Shown: positions 18,849 through 27,197 of the stretch, one piece after another
How the letters are laid out: every line of letters starts with the position of its first letter
How positions within the stretch are numbered: the stretch's first letter is position 1
Assembly: GCF_001270495.1 (NCBI RefSeq)
Contig: NZ_LGUR01000255.1
Coordinates: 1-39,113 of the forward strand
Direction: 5' to 3'
Length of the DNA: 39,113 nt
From: Streptomyces viridochromogenes
GTDB taxonomy: Bacteria > Actinomycetota > Actinomycetes > Streptomycetales > Streptomycetaceae
Program-made: the position numbers and the translations under genes
The notes under the pieces: model-generated
Seen by the model: the letters and a program-made list of their open reading frames with translations, nothing else
The model's database searches: none
What the model was told of the DNA's origin: nothing

Positions 18849-19469
18849 ATGGGTTTGTGGAGATGGAGGAGGAGAGGGCCGAAGGCCACCCGCCGCTACC
18901 CCGTGCCGCTCACCACGCACCAGCTGTGGATGGTGTCGCTGAGCGCGCCGGTGAGCCGGGACCGGGGCGCCTCGCGGACCACGTTGTACCCGTTCACGCG
19001 GATCGACGACGACGGGGCCCGGCGCTGGCTGGCCGAGCAGTGGGAGATCACCACGCGTGAGCAGCTGGTCGGCCGGCTCGACGGACTGTCCCGCAGCGGG
19101 TACCGGGCGCGGGCGTACCGGGTCACCGGCGTCTCGCCGCTCGCCTGGGACGCCGCGCTGTATGTCGACATCGCCCGTCGTGGCTTCGCCTGCGGGCTGA
19201 TCGGCGAGTCCGACGCCTGGACCGCGTTGAAGAACATCGTGCCGGCGGTCGTGGGGACGTACGGCTCCTGGCAGGAGTACGCCGCTCACTATCTGCTCGG
19301 TCGGCAGGTGTGGCGGGACGGGCTGAAGGGCACGACGGACGTCGGTTTCCCGGCCCCGCAGACGGCCGCCGACGCGCATCTGCGCGCGCTGCTGGACCCG
19401 GAGAATCGTTCCAGCCCCTGGAACCTCGCCCCCTGGAACACCATCAGCCACCCCGACCGCACCCGGTGA
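18849..19469 (+). CDS. DUF1266-domain protein
   Basis: 206 residues. After a very basic N-terminus (GLWRWRRRGPKATRR) the DUF1266 core runs from about 60 to 170. It has the typical VSPLAWDAALYVDIARRGFA, IGESDAWTALKNI and TYGSWQEYAAHYLLGRQVWR blocks. The family's biochemical role is unknown. It is soluble, with no signal peptide. ATG 18849 lies 25 nt after the small gene's stop; no strong ribosome binding site is seen. It reads toward recO but is separated from it by about 100 nt, so co-transcription is uncertain. Confidence 0.82.
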   Translation: MGLWRWRRRGPKATRRYPVPLTTHQLWMVSLSAPVSRDRGASRTTLYPFTRIDDDGARRWLAEQWEITTREQLVGRLDGLSRSGYRARAYRVTGVSPLAWDAALYVDIARRGFACGLIGESDAWTALKNIVPAVVGTYGSWQEYAAHYLLGRQVWRDGLKGTTDVGFPAPQTAADAHLRALLDPENRSSPWNLAPWNTISHPDRTR

Positions 19470-19495
19470 CTGCGGGCGTACGCGAGAATGAAGCC

Positions 19496-19576
19496 ATGAC
19501 CCTGTTCGTCGACGACGCGCCGGAAGCCCGCTGGGGCACGGACCCCCGGCCGGAAGCCCGCAGGGGTGCGCTATGA
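19496..19576 (+). CDS. Putative 26-residue leader ORF coupled to recO
   Basis: A short frame from ATG 19496 ends with a TGA at 19574-19576 that overlaps the recO start as ATGA. It contains two near-identical stretches encoding PEAR (CCGGAAGCCCGC twice, 36 bp apart). It may be a translated leader that couples ribosomes into recO, or chance. Support is limited to the overlap and the position. Confidence 0.35.
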   Translation: MTLFVDDAPEARWGTDPRPEARRGAL

Positions 19577-20319
19577 GTCTCTTCCGTGACGACGGCATCG
19601 TCCTGCGCACCCAGAAGCTCGGCGAGGCGGACCGCATCATCACGCTGCTCACGCGGGGGCACGGGCGGGTGCGGGCCGTGGCTCGGGGGGTGCGGCGGAC
19701 CAAGTCGAAGTTCGGGGCGCGGCTCGAACCGTTCTCCCACGTCGACGTGCAGTTCTTCGCGCGGGGGAGCGAGCTGATCGGGCGCGGGCTGCCGCTGTGC
19801 ACGCAGAGCGAGACCATCGCTCCGTACGGTGGCGGGATCGTCAGCGACTACGCGCGGTACACCGCCGGGACGGCCATGCTGGAGACCGCCGAGCGGTTCA
19901 CCGACCACGAGGGCGAGCCGGCGGTGCAGCAGTATCTGCTGCTCGTCGGGGCCCTGCGCACCCTCTCCCGCGGCGAGCACGCCCCGCACCTCGTTCTCGA
20001 CGCGTTCCTGCTCCGCTCCCTCGCCGTCAACGGCTACGCCCCCACCTTCAGCGACTGCGCGAAGTGCGGCATGCCCGGTCCGAACCGCTTCTTCTCGGTG
20101 GCATCCGGGGGCTCGGTCTGTGTCGACTGCCGGGTGCCCGGTAGCGTCGTACCGTCGCCGCAGACGCTCGAACTGCTCGGCGCGCTGCTTACGGGAGACT
20201 GGGAGACGGCCGACGCCTGCGAGTCGCGGCACGTCCGGGAGGGCAGCGGGCTGGTGTCCGCCTATCTGCACTGGCACCTGGAGCGCGGGCTGCGCTCGCT
20301 TCGGTACGTGGAAAAGTAA
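19573..20319 (+). CDS. recO: DNA repair protein RecO
   Basis: 248 residues, the normal length. RecO anneals complementary strands and, with RecR, loads RecA at SSB-coated gaps in the RecF pathway. The N-terminal OB fold is seen at 1-80 ([20 protein letters not shown], then [20 protein letters not shown]). The helical C-terminal domain carries the zinc site: CAKC, then CVDC some 18 residues on. ATG 19573 has an AGGGG 5 nt upstream and overlaps the short upstream frame. uppS follows 16 nt downstream, a pairing common in actinobacteria. Confidence 0.95.
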   Translation: MSLFRDDGIVLRTQKLGEADRIITLLTRGHGRVRAVARGVRRTKSKFGARLEPFSHVDVQFFARGSELIGRGLPLCTQSETIAPYGGGIVSDYARYTAGTAMLETAERFTDHEGEPAVQQYLLLVGALRTLSRGEHAPHLVLDAFLLRSLAVNGYAPTFSDCAKCGMPGPNRFFSVASGGSVCVDCRVPGSVVPSPQTLELLGALLTGDWETADACESRHVREGSGLVSAYLHWHLERGLRSLRYVEK

Positions 20320-20335
20320 GGGAGACGGAAAGCAC

Positions 20336-21169
20336 ATGGTTGTGAGTGGGTTCCTGGGGCGCCGGCGCCGCGAGTACAAGACACCGGAGCCGCATCCGTC
20401 CGGTGCCCGCGCGCCGAAGCTCCCCGGCGAGCTGGTCCCCAACCATGTCGCGATCGTCATGGACGGGAACGGCCGCTGGGCGAAGGAGCGGGGGCTCCCG
20501 CGCACCGAGGGCCACAAGGTCGGTGCCGAGCGCGTGCTCGACGTCCTCCAGGGGGCGGTCGAGATGGGCGTGGGGGCGATCTCCCTGTACGCCTTCTCCA
20601 CCGAGAACTGGAAGCGCTCACCGGACGAGGTGCGCTTCCTGATGAACTTCAACCGCGACTTCATCCGCAAGACCCGCGATCAGCTCGACGAGCTGGGGAT
20701 CCGGGTGCGGTGGGTCGGCCGGATGCCCAAGCTGTGGAAGTCCGTCGCCAAGGAGCTCCAGATCGCGCAGGAGCAGACCAAGGACAACGACAAGCTGACG
20801 CTGTACTTCTGCATGAACTACGGCGGGCGGGCCGAGATCGCGGATGCGGCGCAGGTCCTCGCGGAGGACGTGAAGGCGGGGCGGCTGGACCCGTCGAAGG
20901 TGAACGAGAAGACCTTCGCCAAGTACATGTACTACCCGGACATGCCGGACGTGGACCTGTTCCTGCGCCCGAGCGGTGAGCAGCGCACGTCCAACTACCT
21001 TCTCTGGCAGAGCGCTTACGCCGAGATGGTCTTCCAGGACGTGCTGTGGCCGGACTTCGACCGGCGTGACCTGTGGCGGGCGTGCCTGGAGTTCGCTTCG
21101 CGTGACCGGCGGTTCGGTGGGGCCATTCCGAACGAGGAGTTGCTGGCCATGGAGGGCAGGCAGGACTGA
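20336..21169 (+). CDS. uppS: Isoprenyl transferase (undecaprenyl diphosphate synthase family)
   Basis: 277 residues. This cis-prenyltransferase condenses isopentenyl diphosphate onto an allylic primer to make the polyprenyl carrier of cell-wall synthesis, at the inner face of the membrane. The catalytic signature is intact: [20 protein letters not shown] (the Asp in MDGNG), [12 protein letters not shown], and the C-terminal [20 protein letters not shown] basic 40-residue N-terminal extension precedes the core, as usual in Streptomyces. ATG 20336 has a GGGAGACGG upstream. Many actinobacteria carry two or more paralogues, and chain length cannot be told from this sequence alone. Confidence 0.95.
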   Translation: MVVSGFLGRRRREYKTPEPHPSGARAPKLPGELVPNHVAIVMDGNGRWAKERGLPRTEGHKVGAERVLDVLQGAVEMGVGAISLYAFSTENWKRSPDEVRFLMNFNRDFIRKTRDQLDELGIRVRWVGRMPKLWKSVAKELQIAQEQTKDNDKLTLYFCMNYGGRAEIADAAQVLAEDVKAGRLDPSKVNEKTFAKYMYYPDMPDVDLFLRPSGEQRTSNYLLWQSAYAEMVFQDVLWPDFDRRDLWRACLEFASRDRRFGGAIPNEELLAMEGRQD

Positions 21170-21186
21170 GGGCTAGGGTTCCGCCC

Positions 21187-21708
21187 ATGGATCACCAGGG
21201 GCGGGACCTCATGGAAGAGGCGCATTCCGTAAAGCTGGCCTACCGGCCGACGCGCGCCGACATACTCACCGGGATTCGGACGCGGGACCGGATCCGGAAG
21301 CTGACAGTGGTGCGTGCGGTGCTCATGGCGCCGTTCGTCTTGGTCGTGGTGCTGGGTGCCTTCGTGGGTGTGGGGGTGGTCTCGCTCGTGCTGAGCGCCG
21401 TGTGCGCCTGCGCGATCTGGTTCACCCCGCATCTTCAGGCCCATCACGTGCTGAAGACGGTCTCCTGGCAGGGGGAGTACCGCACGACGGTCAGTGGTGC
21501 CGGTATCAGTGCCGAGACCGAGCACACGGTGTTGTTGCAGCGCTGGTCCATCTTTCGCGGGTACCGCGAGACGCGTGACCATCTGGTGCTGCTGAGCCGT
21601 GACCCGAACATCCTGCTCGTGGAGATCCTGCCGAAGCGCGGCGTGGCGGATCCGGCCGACATCGACCGCCTGCGCACGCTACTGAGCCACCACCTGCACC
21701 GCGTGTAA
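21187..21708 (+). CDS. YcxB-like two-helix membrane protein
   Basis: 173 residues. Two adjacent membrane helices (about 43-66 and 66-82; LMAPFVLVVVLGAFVGVGVV, then SLVLSAVCACAIWF) are followed by a cytoplasmic domain with the YcxB-like pattern (TTVSGAGISAETEHTVLLQR, WSIFRGYRET and a C-terminal helix). The molecular function of the family is unknown. ATG 21187 is given. ATG 21211 is a good alternative, with AGGGGCGGG upstream. It is the last gene of the rightward recO-uppS run and ends just before the dispersed repeat. Confidence 0.78.
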   Translation: MDHQGRDLMEEAHSVKLAYRPTRADILTGIRTRDRIRKLTVVRAVLMAPFVLVVVLGAFVGVGVVSLVLSAVCACAIWFTPHLQAHHVLKTVSWQGEYRTTVSGAGISAETEHTVLLQRWSIFRGYRETRDHLVLLSRDPNILLVEILPKRGVADPADIDRLRTLLSHHLHRV

Positions 21709-21724
21709 CCCCCACCACCTGAAT

Positions 21725-21919
21725 TCGCCCCCGCTGCCCCTACCCGTCCCATCCTTCTGGGGCTCCGCCCCATACCCCGCTCCTCAAACGCCGGAGGGGG
21801 CTGGATTCGCCAGGCGTTTTCAGCCCGTCCGGCGTCTGAGGACGAGGCCCGCAGGGCCGACAGCGGGGGTCTGGGGGCGCAGCCCCCAGGGATGGGACGG
21901 GTAGGGGCGGCGGGGGCGA
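21725..21919. repeat. Complete copy of the dispersed repeat with terminal inverted repeats
   Basis: A 195-bp element between two convergent genes. Its ends are a 30-bp inverted repeat (21725-21754 and 21890-21919, 29 of 30 positions pairing), each arm containing CCCCTACCCGTCCCAT on the appropriate strand. Inside are further hairpins: CTGGGGC/GCCCCA on the left, a CGCCGGAGG/CCGTCCGGCG pairing in the middle and CTGGGGG/CCCCCAG on the right. The right 102 bp match 1-103 closely. It carries no coding capacity. It could act as a terminator for both uppS-side and zur transcripts. The shape is that of a MITE-like element. Confidence 0.8.
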
Positions 21920-21926
21920 GTTCCGC

Positions 21927-22337
21927 TCAGCCCGCGGAGCAGTCCGCGCAGGTGCCGAAGATCTCCACCGTATGCGCCACGTTCACAAACCCGTGCTCCG
22001 CCGCGATCGCGTCCGCCCACTTCTCCACCGCCGGCCCCTCCACCTCGACCGCCTTGCCGCAGACACGGCAGACAAGGTGATGGTGGTGTTCGCCGGTCGA
22101 GCAGCGGCGGTAGACCGACTCGCCGTCGGCGGTGCGCAGGACATCGACCTCGCCGGCGTCGGCGAGGGACTGGAGGGTGCGGTAGACCGTGGTGAGCCCG
22201 ACCGAGTCGCCCTTGTGCTTGAGCATGTCGTGGAGTTCCTGCGCGCTGCGGAACTCGTCGACCTCGTCAAGGGCCGCCGCCACGGCGGCCCGTTGCCGAG
22301 TCGCGCGGCCCTTTACGGGCGGTCCAGCGACTGTCAC
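21927..22337 (-). CDS. zur: Zinc uptake regulator Zur (Fur family)
   Basis: 136 residues from GTG 22337, preceded by GAGGAGGCAACC. It has an N-terminal winged helix (RATRQRAAVAAALDEVDEFR, SVGLTTVYRTLQSLADAGEV) and a C-terminal dimerisation domain with the regulatory histidines (EHHHHLVCRVC) and the structural CxxC pairs (CRVC and CADC). Zinc-loaded Zur represses zinc-uptake genes. Identity as Zur rather than Fur rests on the neighbouring znuACB genes and the Zur boxes ahead of znuA. It is 59 nt downstream of znuB in the same direction and may be part of that operon. Confidence 0.94.
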   Translation of the reverse strand: MTVAGPPVKGRATRQRAAVAAALDEVDEFRSAQELHDMLKHKGDSVGLTTVYRTLQSLADAGEVDVLRTADGESVYRRCSTGEHHHHLVCRVCGKAVEVEGPAVEKWADAIAAEHGFVNVAHTVEIFGTCADCSAG

Positions 22338-22396
22338 CGGTTGCCTCCTCACGTCTGCACTTGCCGGGCCATTGTGCCAGCCCGGACTGTCAGCGG

Positions 22397-23299
22397 TCAG
22401 ACGCCGACCTTGCCCGAGGCCCCTCGGCTGGCCGGAATCGCGCACTCCGCCGGGTCCCCGGAGGGTTGCGCCGCGGCCAGGGCGCGGGCCCTGCGCCGGG
22501 CCAGCGGGCTCGCCAGCGCGGTCAGCGCGATGAAGGCGCCGATGGTCAGCAGAACGATGGTCGCGCCGGGGGGAACGTCCTGATAGTAGGAGGTCACCGT
22601 GCCGCCGATCGTCACCGTGATGCCGATCGCCACGGCGATCGCGAACGTCGCCGCGAAGCTCCGGGTGAGCTGCTGGGCCGCCGCCACCGGCACCACCATC
22701 AGCGCGCTGACCAGGAGGAGACCGACCACGCGCATCGCCACCGTCACCGTCACCGCCGCGGTGATCGCCGTCAGCAGGTTCAGGGCGCGGACCGGGAGCC
22801 CCGTGACCCTCGCGAACTCCTCGTCCTGGCTCACCGCGAACAGCTGGCGGCGCAGCCCGAGGGTGACCAACACCACGAAGGCGGCGAGCAGGATGATCGC
22901 CGTTACGTCCGACTCGCTCACCGTCGAGAGGGAGCCGAAGAGGTATGATGTCAGGTTGGCGTTGGAGCCGTTCGGCGCGAGGTTGATCAGCATCACGCCG
23001 CCGGCCATACCGCCGTAGAAGAGCATCGCGAGGGCGATGTCGCCGCGGGTGCGGCCGTACCAGCGGATCAGCTCCATCAGGACCGCGCCGAGGACCGAGA
23101 CCAGTGTCGCCATCCATACCGGGGACCAGGACAGGAGGAAGCCGAGGCCCACGCCTGTCATCGCCACGTGTCCGATGCCGTCGCCCATCAGGGCCTGGCG
23201 GCGCTGGACCAGGTAGATGCCCACGGCGGGTGCCGTGATGCCCACCAGGACCGCGGCGAGCAGCGCCCGCTGCATGAAGTCGTAGTTCAGGAAGTCCAT
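22397..23299 (-). CDS. znuB: Zinc ABC transporter permease
   Basis: 300 residues, the membrane channel of the high-affinity zinc importer. About eight hydrophobic helices are visible, starting QRALLAAVLVGITAPAVGIY. The family-typical RRQALMGDGIGHVAMTGVGL loop follows, then SLSTVSESDVTAIILLA in the middle and GLLLVSALMVVPVAAAQQLT toward the end, all standard for ABC-3 metal permeases. ATG 23299 overlaps the znuC stop by one base (TGATG), so translation is coupled. The C-terminus carries a short basic cytoplasmic tail. Confidence 0.94.
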   Translation of the reverse strand: MDFLNYDFMQRALLAAVLVGITAPAVGIYLVQRRQALMGDGIGHVAMTGVGLGFLLSWSPVWMATLVSVLGAVLMELIRWYGRTRGDIALAMLFYGGMAGGVMLINLAPNGSNANLTSYLFGSLSTVSESDVTAIILLAAFVVLVTLGLRRQLFAVSQDEEFARVTGLPVRALNLLTAITAAVTVTVAMRVVGLLLVSALMVVPVAAAQQLTRSFAATFAIAVAIGITVTIGGTVTSYYQDVPPGATIVLLTIGAFIALTALASPLARRRARALAAAQPSGDPAECAIPASRGASGKVGV

Positions 23300-24075
23300 C
23301 AGCTCAGCAGCCCCGTCCGGATCGGTTCGGCGTCGTGAGCCGCGTGCGGGTGTACGTGGTCGTGGCCGGGCAGCGCGTGCTGGCCGACGGCCCTCGGGGG
23401 CGGGCCGTCGTGCAGTACGCAGCCGTCGCGCAGGACGACCGCCCGGTCGATCAAGGGCTCCAGCGGGCCGAGTTCGTGGAGCACGAGCAGGACCGTCGAG
23501 CCGGCGGCGACCTGCTCCCTGAGCGTCTGCGCGAGCACCTCCTGGCTGGCCAGGTCCACGCCCGCCATCGGCTCGTCCATGATCAGCAGCTCGGGTTCGG
23601 AGGCGAGCGCGCGGGCGATCAGCACGCGCTGGTGCTGGCCGCCGGAGAGGGCGTTGACCGAGTCCTTCACGCGGTCCGTCATGCCGACGAGGTCCAGGGC
23701 GCGTCGTACGGCCGCGTGGTCGGCCTTGCGGAAGACGCCGAAGCGGGTGCGGGACAGGCGGCCCGAGGAGACGACCTCGCCCACCGTGGCGGGCACCCCG
23801 CCCGCGGCCGTCGTGCGCTGGGGGACGTAGCCCAACCGCGCCCAGTCGCGGAAGCGGGCCCGCGGGGTGCCGAACAGCTCGATCTCGCCGGCGCTGACCG
23901 GCACCTGGCCGATGATGGTGCGCACGGCGGTCGACTTGCCCGAACCGTTGGCGCCGAGCAGCGCGACGACCTCACCGCGGTCCACGGTGAGGTCGATGCC
24001 GCGCAGGACGGGGCGCGAGCCCAGCTCGGCGCGGATGCCGCGCAGGGAGATGACGGGCTCGACGGGCTCGGTCAT
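23299..24075 (-). CDS. znuC: Zinc ABC transporter ATP-binding protein with His-rich tail
   Basis: 258 residues, the cytoplasmic ATPase of the zinc importer. It has Walker A LLGANGSGKST (about 34-44), signature LSGGQHQRV (about 143-151), Walker B LLIMDEPMAGVD and the H-loop LLVLHELG. After the core, the last 28 residues are histidine-rich (GQHALPGHDHVHPHAAHDAE), an extension that could bind zinc and feed back on transport. It begins 22 nt after znuA ends and overlaps znuB by one base. No other metal assignment is needed, given the Zur boxes upstream. Confidence 0.94.
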   Translation of the reverse strand: MTEPVEPVISLRGIRAELGSRPVLRGIDLTVDRGEVVALLGANGSGKSTAVRTIIGQVPVSAGEIELFGTPRARFRDWARLGYVPQRTTAAGGVPATVGEVVSSGRLSRTRFGVFRKADHAAVRRALDLVGMTDRVKDSVNALSGGQHQRVLIARALASEPELLIMDEPMAGVDLASQEVLAQTLREQVAAGSTVLLVLHELGPLEPLIDRAVVLRDGCVLHDGPPPRAVGQHALPGHDHVHPHAAHDAEPIRTGLLS

Positions 24076-24097
24076 GCCGTCCTCCGTAGGGTGTGGC

Positions 24098-25069
24098 TCA
24101 CTTGGCTCCCAGGGCCGTCTTCAAGGCCGTGAGGTTGGATTCCATGACCTCGAAGTAGTCGTCGCCCTTGGACTTGTCGGTGATGCCCTCAAGCGGGTCG
24201 AGGACGTCCGTCTTGAGGCCGGCGTCGTCGGCGAGGGTCTTCGCGGTCTTGTCGGAGACCAGTGTCTCGTAGAAGACGGTGGTGACGCCGTCGGCCTTGG
24301 CCTCCTCCTGGAGCTCCTTGATCCGGGCCGGGCTGGGCTCGCTGTCCGGGTCGAGGCCGGAGATGGCCTCCTGGGTCAGGCCGTAGCGCTCGGCGAGGTA
24401 GATGAAGGCGGCGTGGTTGGTGAAGAACACCTTGCTCTTGGTGTTCTTCAGGCCGTCCGCGAACTGGGTGTTGAGCGCGTCGAGCTTCTTGACCAGCGCT
24501 TCGGTGTTCTTCTTGTAGTCGGCCGCGTGGTCCGGGTCGGCCTTCTCGAAGGCCGCGCCGACACCCTTGGCGACCTCGGCGTACTTCACCGGGTCCAGCC
24601 AGATGTGCGGGTCGCGGGCGTGCTCTTCCTCCTCGGCGTGCCCCTCCTCGGCGTGCGCCTCCTCGCCCTCGTGCTCGTGCTCGACGTCGCCGTGGTCCTC
24701 CAGCTTGGTGAGGGTGGCGGCGTCGATCTTCGTCTTGAGGCCCGACTGCTCGACGGTCTCGTCGACGGAGGGCTGGAGACCCTTGAGGTAGAGGGCGGCG
24801 TCGGAGTCCTCCAGCTGCGCCCGCTGCTGGGCGCTGATCTCCAGGTCGTGCGGCTCCTGGCCGGGTTCGGTCAGACTGGAGACGTTCACATGGTCGCCGC
24901 CGATCTGCTCGGCGAGGAAGGCCATGGGGTAGAACGACGCGACGACGTCGAACTTGTCCGTGTTGCCCGCGGCCGCGCTGTCCGAGGAGCAGGCGGAGAG
25001 GGTGCCGGCACCGAGGGCGGTGACAGCCGCCAGGGCGAGGCCGGATATGTGATGTCGTCGTACGTTCAT
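24098..25069 (-). CDS. znuA: Zinc-binding lipoprotein of the ABC importer
   Basis: 323 residues from ATG 25069. It has a lipoprotein signal (about 1-25, lipobox LSAC). The cluster A-I metal-binding fold follows: DVVASFYPMAFLAEQIGGDH, then EPHDLEIS (first His ligand), an acidic His-rich loop with several EH/HAE repeats before DPHIWLDP, and TNHAAFIYLAERYGL (a later His ligand). It captures Zn(II) outside the membrane and hands it to ZnuB. In-frame starts upstream (to 25087) are less likely, because -10 sequence and a Zur box occupy that space. There is no Shine-Dalgarno sequence, so the message may be leaderless. Confidence 0.93.
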   Translation of the reverse strand: MNVRRHHISGLALAAVTALGAGTLSACSSDSAAAGNTDKFDVVASFYPMAFLAEQIGGDHVNVSSLTEPGQEPHDLEISAQQRAQLEDSDAALYLKGLQPSVDETVEQSGLKTKIDAATLTKLEDHGDVEHEHEGEEAHAEEGHAEEEEHARDPHIWLDPVKYAEVAKGVGAAFEKADPDHAADYKKNTEALVKKLDALNTQFADGLKNTKSKVFFTNHAAFIYLAERYGLTQEAISGLDPDSEPSPARIKELQEEAKADGVTTVFYETLVSDKTAKTLADDAGLKTDVLDPLEGITDKSKGDDYFEVMESNLTALKTALGAK

Positions 25070-25106
25070 GACAGTCATTTTCAGCAAAATTGGAAACGAT
25101 TGTCAA
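25069..25106 (-). promoter_or_regulatory. znuA promoter with two Zur boxes
   Basis: Two 15-bp 7-1-7 palindromes are seen: TGACAATCGTTTCCA (25105-25091) and TGAAAATGACTGTCA (25083-25069), reading toward znuA. Each agrees with the Streptomyces Zur-box pattern TGAAAATNATTTTCA at most positions. They are 22 bp apart, two helical turns. TTGACA (25106-25101) overlaps the first box, and 17 bp on, TGAAAA (25083-25078) overlaps the second, giving a plausible -35/-10. Zinc-Zur bound here would block RNA polymerase fully. The last base of the second box is the A of the znuA ATG. Confidence 0.82.
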
Positions 25107-25231
25107 CAAGCGTGATGAGCGGTCCACGGAGGGCAACCGATTTGGTTGAGGGGGATCCCCCGCCGGTACCCTGAAGCATTCGCTGTGAAGCGCCTCGCTT
25201 CGTCGCCCATCGTCGTAATGAAGAGAGCACC

Positions 25232-26614
25232 GTGGCCGCCGACAAGATCGACACCATCGTCAGCCTGAGCAAGCGCCGTGGCTTCGTATTCCCCTGCAGT
25301 GAGATCTACGGCGGCCAGCGCGCCGCGTGGGATTACGGGCCGCTGGGTGTCGAGCTCAAGGAGAACCTGAAGCGCCAGTGGTGGCGCTATATGGTGACGT
25401 CGCGCGAGGACGTGGTCGGTATCGACTCGTCCGTCATCCTTGCCCCCGAGGTCTGGGTCGCCTCCGGTCACGTCGCCACCTTCACGGACCCCCTTACCGA
25501 GTGCACCTCCTGCCACAAGCGGTTCCGCGCCGACCACCTGGAAGAGGCGTACGAGGCCAAGAAGGGCCACCTTCCGGAGAACGGTCTCGCCGACGTCAAC
25601 TGCCCCAACTGCGGCAACAAGGGCCAGTTCACCGAGCCCAAGCAGTTCTCGGGTCTGCTCTCCACCCACCTCGGCCCGACCCAGGACAGCGGCTCGATCG
25701 CCTACCTGCGCCCCGAGACCGCCCAGGGCATCTTCACCAACTTCGCCCAGGTGCAGACCACTTCGCGCCGCAAGCCGCCGTTCGGCATCGCGCAGATGGG
25801 CAAGTCCTTCCGCAACGAGATCACGCCCGGCAACTTCATCTTCCGCACCCGCGAGTTCGAGCAGATGGAGATGGAGTTCTTCGTCAAGCCGGGCGAGGAC
25901 GAGAAGTGGCAGGAGTACTGGATGGAGCAGCGCTGGAACTGGTACACCGGCCTGGGCCTGCGCGAGGAGAACATGCGGTGGTACGAGCACCCCAAGGAGA
26001 AGCTCTCCCACTACTCCAAGCGCACCGCTGACATCGAGTACCGCTTCCAGTTCGGCGGCAACGAGTGGGGCGAGCTCGAGGGTGTCGCCAACCGGACGGA
26101 CTACGACCTGGGTGCGCACTCCAAGGCTTCGGGCCAGGACCTCACCTACTTCGACCAGGAGGCCGGCGAGCGCTGGACGCCGTACGTCATCGAGCCCGCG
26201 GCCGGTGTCGGCCGCGCGATGCTGGCGTTCCTGCTCGACGCCTACGTCGAGGACGAGGCGCCGAACGCCAAGGGCAAGATGGAGAAGCGGACCGTGCTGC
26301 GCCTGGACCACCGTCTGGCGCCGGTGAAGGTGGCGGTCCTTCCGCTCTCCCGTAACCCGGAGCTCTCCCCGAAGGCCAAGGGCCTCGCCCAGGCGCTTCG
26401 CCAGAACTGGAACATCGAGTTCGACGACGCGGGCGCGATCGGCCGCCGTTACCGCCGCCAGGACGAGATCGGTACGCCGTTCTGTGTGACGGTCGACTTC
26501 GACACGCTGGACGACAACGCCGTCACGGTGCGTGAGCGTGACTCGATGAAGCAGGAGCGGGTGTCGCTCGACCAGATCGAGGGCTACCTCGCCAGCCGGC
26601 TGATCGGCGCCTAG
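25232..26614 (+). CDS. glyS: Glycyl-tRNA synthetase (alpha2 type)
   Basis: 460 residues. It charges tRNA-Gly in the cytosol. It is a class II synthetase of the homodimeric type: motif 1 is in the N-terminal third, motif 2 around [20 protein letters not shown], and motif 3 near [17 protein letters not shown]. It ends with an anticodon-binding domain (from about 360; [13 protein letters not shown]). A zinc-ribbon-like insert (CTSC, later CPNC) lies near residue 90-125. GTG 25232 follows GAAGAGAGCACC. It is divergent from znuA and ends before a strong intrinsic terminator, so it is a single-gene transcript. Confidence 0.96.
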   Translation: MAADKIDTIVSLSKRRGFVFPCSEIYGGQRAAWDYGPLGVELKENLKRQWWRYMVTSREDVVGIDSSVILAPEVWVASGHVATFTDPLTECTSCHKRFRADHLEEAYEAKKGHLPENGLADVNCPNCGNKGQFTEPKQFSGLLSTHLGPTQDSGSIAYLRPETAQGIFTNFAQVQTTSRRKPPFGIAQMGKSFRNEITPGNFIFRTREFEQMEMEFFVKPGEDEKWQEYWMEQRWNWYTGLGLREENMRWYEHPKEKLSHYSKRTADIEYRFQFGGNEWGELEGVANRTDYDLGAHSKASGQDLTYFDQEAGERWTPYVIEPAAGVGRAMLAFLLDAYVEDEAPNAKGKMEKRTVLRLDHRLAPVKVAVLPLSRNPELSPKAKGLAQALRQNWNIEFDDAGAIGRRYRRQDEIGTPFCVTVDFDTLDDNAVTVRERDSMKQERVSLDQIEGYLASRLIGA

Positions 26615-26635
26615 CCGGGGCTTGTTCGTGAGCTG

Positions 26636-26673
26636 AAGCTGACGGGAGACGTCGTGTCTCCCGTCAGCTTTTT
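26636..26673 (+). terminator. Intrinsic terminator of glyS
   Basis: A perfect 15-bp stem (AAGCTGACGGGAGAC / GTCTCCCGTCAGCTT) with a 5-nt loop is followed by a run of five T. It lies 22 nt past the glyS stop. A T-tailed terminator is uncommon in such GC-rich DNA, which makes this the clearest terminator in the window. Confidence 0.93.
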
Positions 26674-26713
26674 GCGTGGCGCGCGAGGTCTCGTCCGGGA
26701 AATGATCGTGCGC

Positions 26714-27103
26714 ATGGCATCAACGGTGACGAACATCGCGATCGACTGCGCGGACGCCTACCAACTGGCGCGGTTCTGGGCGGAGGTGACCGGGCACCCG
26801 GTCGATCCCGAGGACGGGCCAGGTGACGAGGAGACCGCGGTCACGCTGCCAGGTGGGCCGACCCTGTACTTCAACCAGGTCCCGGAGCCCAAGACGACCA
26901 AGAACAGGCTCCATCTGTGCCTGCGCCCCGACACCACGCGGGACGAGGAGGTCCAGCGGCTGCTGGGGCTGGGCGCCTCGTTGGTCGCTGATCGCCGTAG
27001 GCCCGACGGTTGGGGCTGGGTCGTTCTCGCCGATCCGGAAGGCAACGAGTTCTGTGTGTTGCTGGCCGAGTCCGAGCGGTCCGCGTTGCCCGCGCCCGTC
27101 TGA
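26714..27103 (+). CDS. VOC-superfamily (glyoxalase-like) protein
   Basis: 129 residues from ATG 26714, chosen because the family begins at ASTVTNIAIDCADAYQLARF; ATG 26702 is also in frame. It belongs to the Glyoxalase_6-like branch: YFNQVPEPKTTKNRLHLCLR at mid-length and the DPEGNEFCVL end, where the Glu is the usual metal-ligand position. The reaction is unknown. It is separated from glyS by the terminator and reads toward the LysE-family gene about 94 nt further on. Confidence 0.87.
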   Translation: MASTVTNIAIDCADAYQLARFWAEVTGHPVDPEDGPGDEETAVTLPGGPTLYFNQVPEPKTTKNRLHLCLRPDTTRDEEVQRLLGLGASLVADRRRPDGWGWVVLADPEGNEFCVLLAESERSALPAPV

Positions 27104-27197
27104 CCCGACGAACCCGGCGCCCGCTCGTCTTTGGTCCCGGATACGAGCGCCGTACTGGCCCTGTATCCGGGGCCGCCGCGCGCCCAGGCTGGCCCGC

